In this document: in pieces, positions 12,925-14,932 of the stretch
How the letters are laid out: each line of letters begins with the position of its first letter
How positions within the stretch are numbered: the stretch's first letter is position 1
Assembly (NCBI GenBank): GCA_902493855.1
Contig: CABUQV010000037.1
Coordinates: forward strand, 1-14,932
Origin: an uncultured Collinsella sp.
Lineage (GTDB): Bacteria; Actinomycetota; Coriobacteriia; Coriobacteriales; Coriobacteriaceae
Direction: 5' to 3'
DNA length: 14,932 bases
Made by a program: the position numbers and the translations under genes
Notes under the pieces: model-generated
The model's database searches: none
The model's input: only the letters and a program-made list of their open reading frames with translations
Told to the model about the DNA's origin: nothing

Positions 12925-12995
12925 TTGATTTTGTCGAACCGCACTTTGATTACTTACAAATTCGTGCTGCTTTCCATTTGATGGGAAGGTGTTAG
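12921..12995 (+). CDS. Small 24-codon ORF overlapping the PGT stop (ATGA)
   Basis: The PGT stop overlaps an ATG (ATGA, 12921-12924) that opens 24 codons, MIDFVEPHFDYLQIRAAFHL followed by MGRC, ending TAG at 12993-12995, four bases before the GT2 start. The overlap is typical of translational coupling. It may be a tiny coupling ORF or the leftover 5' end of a gene replaced by recombination. I recognise no family, and coding status is uncertain. Confidence 0.35.
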   Translation: MIDFVEPHFDYLQIRAAFHLMGRC

Positions 12996-12999
12996 GCAC

Positions 13000-13869
13000 A
13001 TGTCAATTTCTCTCGTGATTCCAACTCTTGACGCTCAGGCTGAAATCGGCGAATTGCTGAAAATATTACTTTCGCAGACCTTGTGTCCTGACGAGATTAT
13101 TGTCGTTGATTCCGCGTCATCTGATTCCACCGTGGAAATCGCTTCGGGTTTCGATGGCGTTCGGGTTATCGAGATTGAACGCTGCGATTTTAATCACGGA
13201 CTTACTCGTGACATGGCGTTTAAAGAGTCTTTTGGAGACATTGTTTGCTTTATGACTCAGGATGCCGTTCCGGCTGACGAGCGATATATCGAGAACCTTG
13301 TCGAACCAATTCTTGCTGATAGCCGTGTTGCCATTTCATCGGGTCGCCAGCTCCCAAAAAAAGATGCTCGCGAATTTGAACGATTGGTTAGGGAATTTAA
13401 CTACGGCCCCACGTCAAATATTCGGTCTAAAGATGACATTCCAGCAATGGGAATCAAGGCTTATTTTGCGACGGATGTCTGCTCTGCATACCGAAGGAGC
13501 TCCTATTTCGAGCTTGGAGGTTTCGGTAGAACCGATATGAGCGAGGACATGCTTATGGCCGCAAAGGCTGTAGGGGCGGGTTATTTGGTTGCGTATGCTG
13601 CCGATGCGTGTGTGTACCACTCGCATAACCTCACTCCGGTTGAACAATTCCGCCGCAATTTTGCCATTGGTCATTTTCTTGAAATCAATCGTGAGCTCAT
13701 AGCTTGTCCATCTGAGATTGGCGAGGGAGGGCGTCTGGTAAAACGGGTCGCTAAACAACTGATTGAGGATCGTTCGTTTGTTGAGCTCGGGGCATTTGGC
13801 CTTGATTGCTTTGCTCGATTTATTGGAAATCGCTCTGGCCGTAGGGCCGCAAGAAAAGAAAGGTTATAG
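13000..13869 (+). CDS. GT2-family glycosyltransferase, rhamnosyltransferase-like
   Basis: A 289-residue cytoplasmic GT-A enzyme likely to add a sugar to the lipid-linked repeat unit. The N-terminal strand MSISLVIPTL and IIVVDSASSDST (33-44) bind the nucleotide sugar. CDFNHGLTRD (62-71) and CFMTQDAVPAD (83-93) are typical of the rhamnosyltransferase branch, where Asp88 is in the DXD-equivalent position. SEDMLMA (181-187) supplies the probable catalytic acid pair. There is no transmembrane segment. The following rfbA and rfbB make dTDP-rhamnose precursors, which fits rhamnose as donor but does not prove it. Its GC content (about 40-50%) is far below that of rfbA and the PGT core. The start ATG at 13000 follows AAGGTGTTAGG. 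Confidence 0.87.
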   Translation: MSISLVIPTLDAQAEIGELLKILLSQTLCPDEIIVVDSASSDSTVEIASGFDGVRVIEIERCDFNHGLTRDMAFKESFGDIVCFMTQDAVPADERYIENLVEPILADSRVAISSGRQLPKKDAREFERLVREFNYGPTSNIRSKDDIPAMGIKAYFATDVCSAYRRSSYFELGGFGRTDMSEDMLMAAKAVGAGYLVAYAADACVYHSHNLTPVEQFRRNFAIGHFLEINRELIACPSEIGEGGRLVKRVAKQLIEDRSFVELGAFGLDCFARFIGNRSGRRAARKERL

Positions 13870-13872
13870 CCA

Positions 13873-14772
13873 ATGAAAGGCATCATTCTCGCCGGCGGGT
13901 CCGGCACGCGCTTGTACCCGCTCACACTCGTGACCTCCAAGCAGCTGCTGCCGGTCTACGACAAGCCCATGATCTACTACCCGCTTAGCACCCTCATGCT
14001 GGCGGGCGTCCGGGACATCCTGGTCATCTCCACGCCGACCGACCTCCCCAACTTCGAGCGCCTGCTCGGGGACGGCTCGCGCTACGGCGTGAACCTGTCC
14101 TACGCCGAGCAGCCCAGCCCCGACGGCCTGGCGCAGGCATTCACCATCGGCGAGGACTTCATCGCCGGCGAGCCGTGCGCCCTGGTGCTCGGCGACAACA
14201 TCTTCTACGGCAACGGCCTGTCGCGCCACCTGCCGCGCGCCGTCCAGAATGCCGAGTCGGGCCGCGCCACAGTCTTCGGCTACCACGTCGACGACCCCGA
14301 GCGCTTCGGCGTGGTGGAGTTCGATGCGCAGGGCAGGGCCGTCTCCATCGAGGAGAAGCCCGCGGACCCCAAGAGCTCCTACGCCGTCACCGGACTGTAC
14401 TTCTACCCGGGCGACGTGGCCGCCAAGGCCCACGAGGTCAAGCCGTCCGCGCGCGGCGAGCTGGAGATCACCACGCTCAACCAGATGTACCTGGAGGAGG
14501 GGACGCTCTCCGTCGTCACCCTGGGCCGCGGCTACGCGTGGCTGGACACCGGCACCATGGAGAGCCTGCACGAGGCCGCCGAGTTCGTCCGCGCCGTGGA
14601 GCACTCCCAGGACCTGCCCGTGTCCGTCCCCGAGGAGATCGCCTGGGAGAACGGCTGGATCACGACCGCCGGGCTGGAGGAAGCCGCGAAGGCCTACGGC
14701 AAGTCGGTCTACGGGCAGCACCTCAAGAAGGTCGCCGCCGGCGAGATCGTCAACAGCCCGCGCGAGTACTAG
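13873..14772 (+). CDS. rfbA: Glucose-1-phosphate thymidylyltransferase (RmlA/RfbA)
   Basis: Makes dTDP-glucose from dTTP and glucose-1-phosphate, the first step to dTDP-L-rhamnose. The 299 residues match the usual length (about 290). The nucleotide loop LAGGSGTRLYPLT is at 6-18. SKQLLPVYDKPMIYYPLS (22-39), AEQPSPDGLAQAF (78-90), LGDNIFYG (106-113, Asp108) and the EEKP motif near residue 162 are all present, as is the WLDTGT motif near 219. It starts three bases after the GT2 stop, with AAAGG about ten bases upstream of the ATG. GC content is about 70-75%, unlike the preceding gene. Glucose-1-phosphate is also the product of GlgP, so the two loci draw on the same metabolite. Confidence 0.97.
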   Translation: MKGIILAGGSGTRLYPLTLVTSKQLLPVYDKPMIYYPLSTLMLAGVRDILVISTPTDLPNFERLLGDGSRYGVNLSYAEQPSPDGLAQAFTIGEDFIAGEPCALVLGDNIFYGNGLSRHLPRAVQNAESGRATVFGYHVDDPERFGVVEFDAQGRAVSIEEKPADPKSSYAVTGLYFYPGDVAAKAHEVKPSARGELEITTLNQMYLEEGTLSVVTLGRGYAWLDTGTMESLHEAAEFVRAVEHSQDLPVSVPEEIAWENGWITTAGLEEAAKAYGKSVYGQHLKKVAAGEIVNSPREY

Positions 14773-14791
14773 GAACCGAGGAGATAAGAAC

Positions 14792-14932
14792 ATGGCAGAG
14801 GAGACCTTCTCCCCCAGGAACATCATCGTCACGGGCGGCTGCGGCTTCATCGGCAGCAACTTCGTGCACTACGTGGTCAACAACCACCCCGGGGTGCACG
14901 TCACCGTCCTGGACAAGCTGACCTACGCCGGC
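14792..14932 (+). CDS. rfbB: dTDP-glucose 4,6-dehydratase (RmlB/RfbB), N-terminal 47 codons
   Basis: Only the first 47 codons are in the window. IIVTGGCGFIGSNFVHYVV contains the GxxGxxG dinucleotide-binding loop of extended short-chain dehydrogenases, and VTVLDKLTYAG is the characteristic RmlB sequence after beta-2. RmlB converts dTDP-glucose to the 4-keto-6-deoxy sugar using bound NAD. The ATG at 14792 follows CGAGGAGAT by eight bases and comes 19 nt after the rfbA stop, so the genes are co-transcribed. The C-terminal part lies beyond the right edge. Confidence 0.93.
   Translation, partial: MAEETFSPRNIIVTGGCGFIGSNFVHYVVNNHPGVHVTVLDKLTYAG

Overview
The window looks like chromosome from a gut actinobacterium of the class Coriobacteriia, most likely Collinsella or a close relative. 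This is inferred from about 60% GC coding sequence, a glgB-glgP-glgC-glgD-glgA glycogen operon and a downstream exopolysaccharide locus opening with a NusG paralogue. No 16S or marker gene is present to prove it.

Left part (1-9130, minus strand): a complete glycogen metabolism operon read right to left. The order is branching enzyme (glgB), glycogen phosphorylase (glgP), ADP-glucose pyrophosphorylase catalytic subunit (glgC), its inactive-looking partner (glgD) and glycogen synthase (glgA, cut by the left edge). GlgC/GlgD make ADP-glucose, GlgA polymerises it, GlgB branches the polymer, and GlgP releases glucose-1-phosphate again. The operon probably starts at a promoter near 8997-9026. Its leader of about 200 nt folds into a nested hairpin. 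The promoter lies in a cluster of TGGTAAAA half-sites shared with the divergent gene on the right. Stem-loops without T-tracts sit between several of the cistrons. GlgB has a histone-like Lys/Ala tail and GlgA an acidic Ala/Glu/Pro tail.

Middle (9131-10654, plus strand): a HAD hydrolase resembling beta-phosphoglucomutases and a divergent thiamine pyrophosphokinase form a two-gene unit. They are followed by tRNA-Ala(GGC) with its own promoter and terminator. Next comes an AT-rich, gene-free stretch of about 0.9 kb with palindromic repeats (10660-10760) and, towards its right end, a strong stem-loop.

Right part (11563-14932, plus strand): the start of a surface polysaccharide operon. It holds a LoaP/RfaH-like NusG paralogue, a membrane phosphoglycosyl transferase that would start the lipid-linked repeat unit, a rhamnosyltransferase-like GT2 enzyme, rfbA (RmlA) and the first 47 codons of rfbB (RmlB). 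The last two belong to dTDP-L-rhamnose synthesis. Base composition jumps between about 70% GC (phosphoglycosyl transferase core, rfbA, rfbB) and 40-50% (end of the phosphoglycosyl transferase, GT2). This suggests a recombining polysaccharide cassette whose long transcript may need the NusG paralogue for antitermination.
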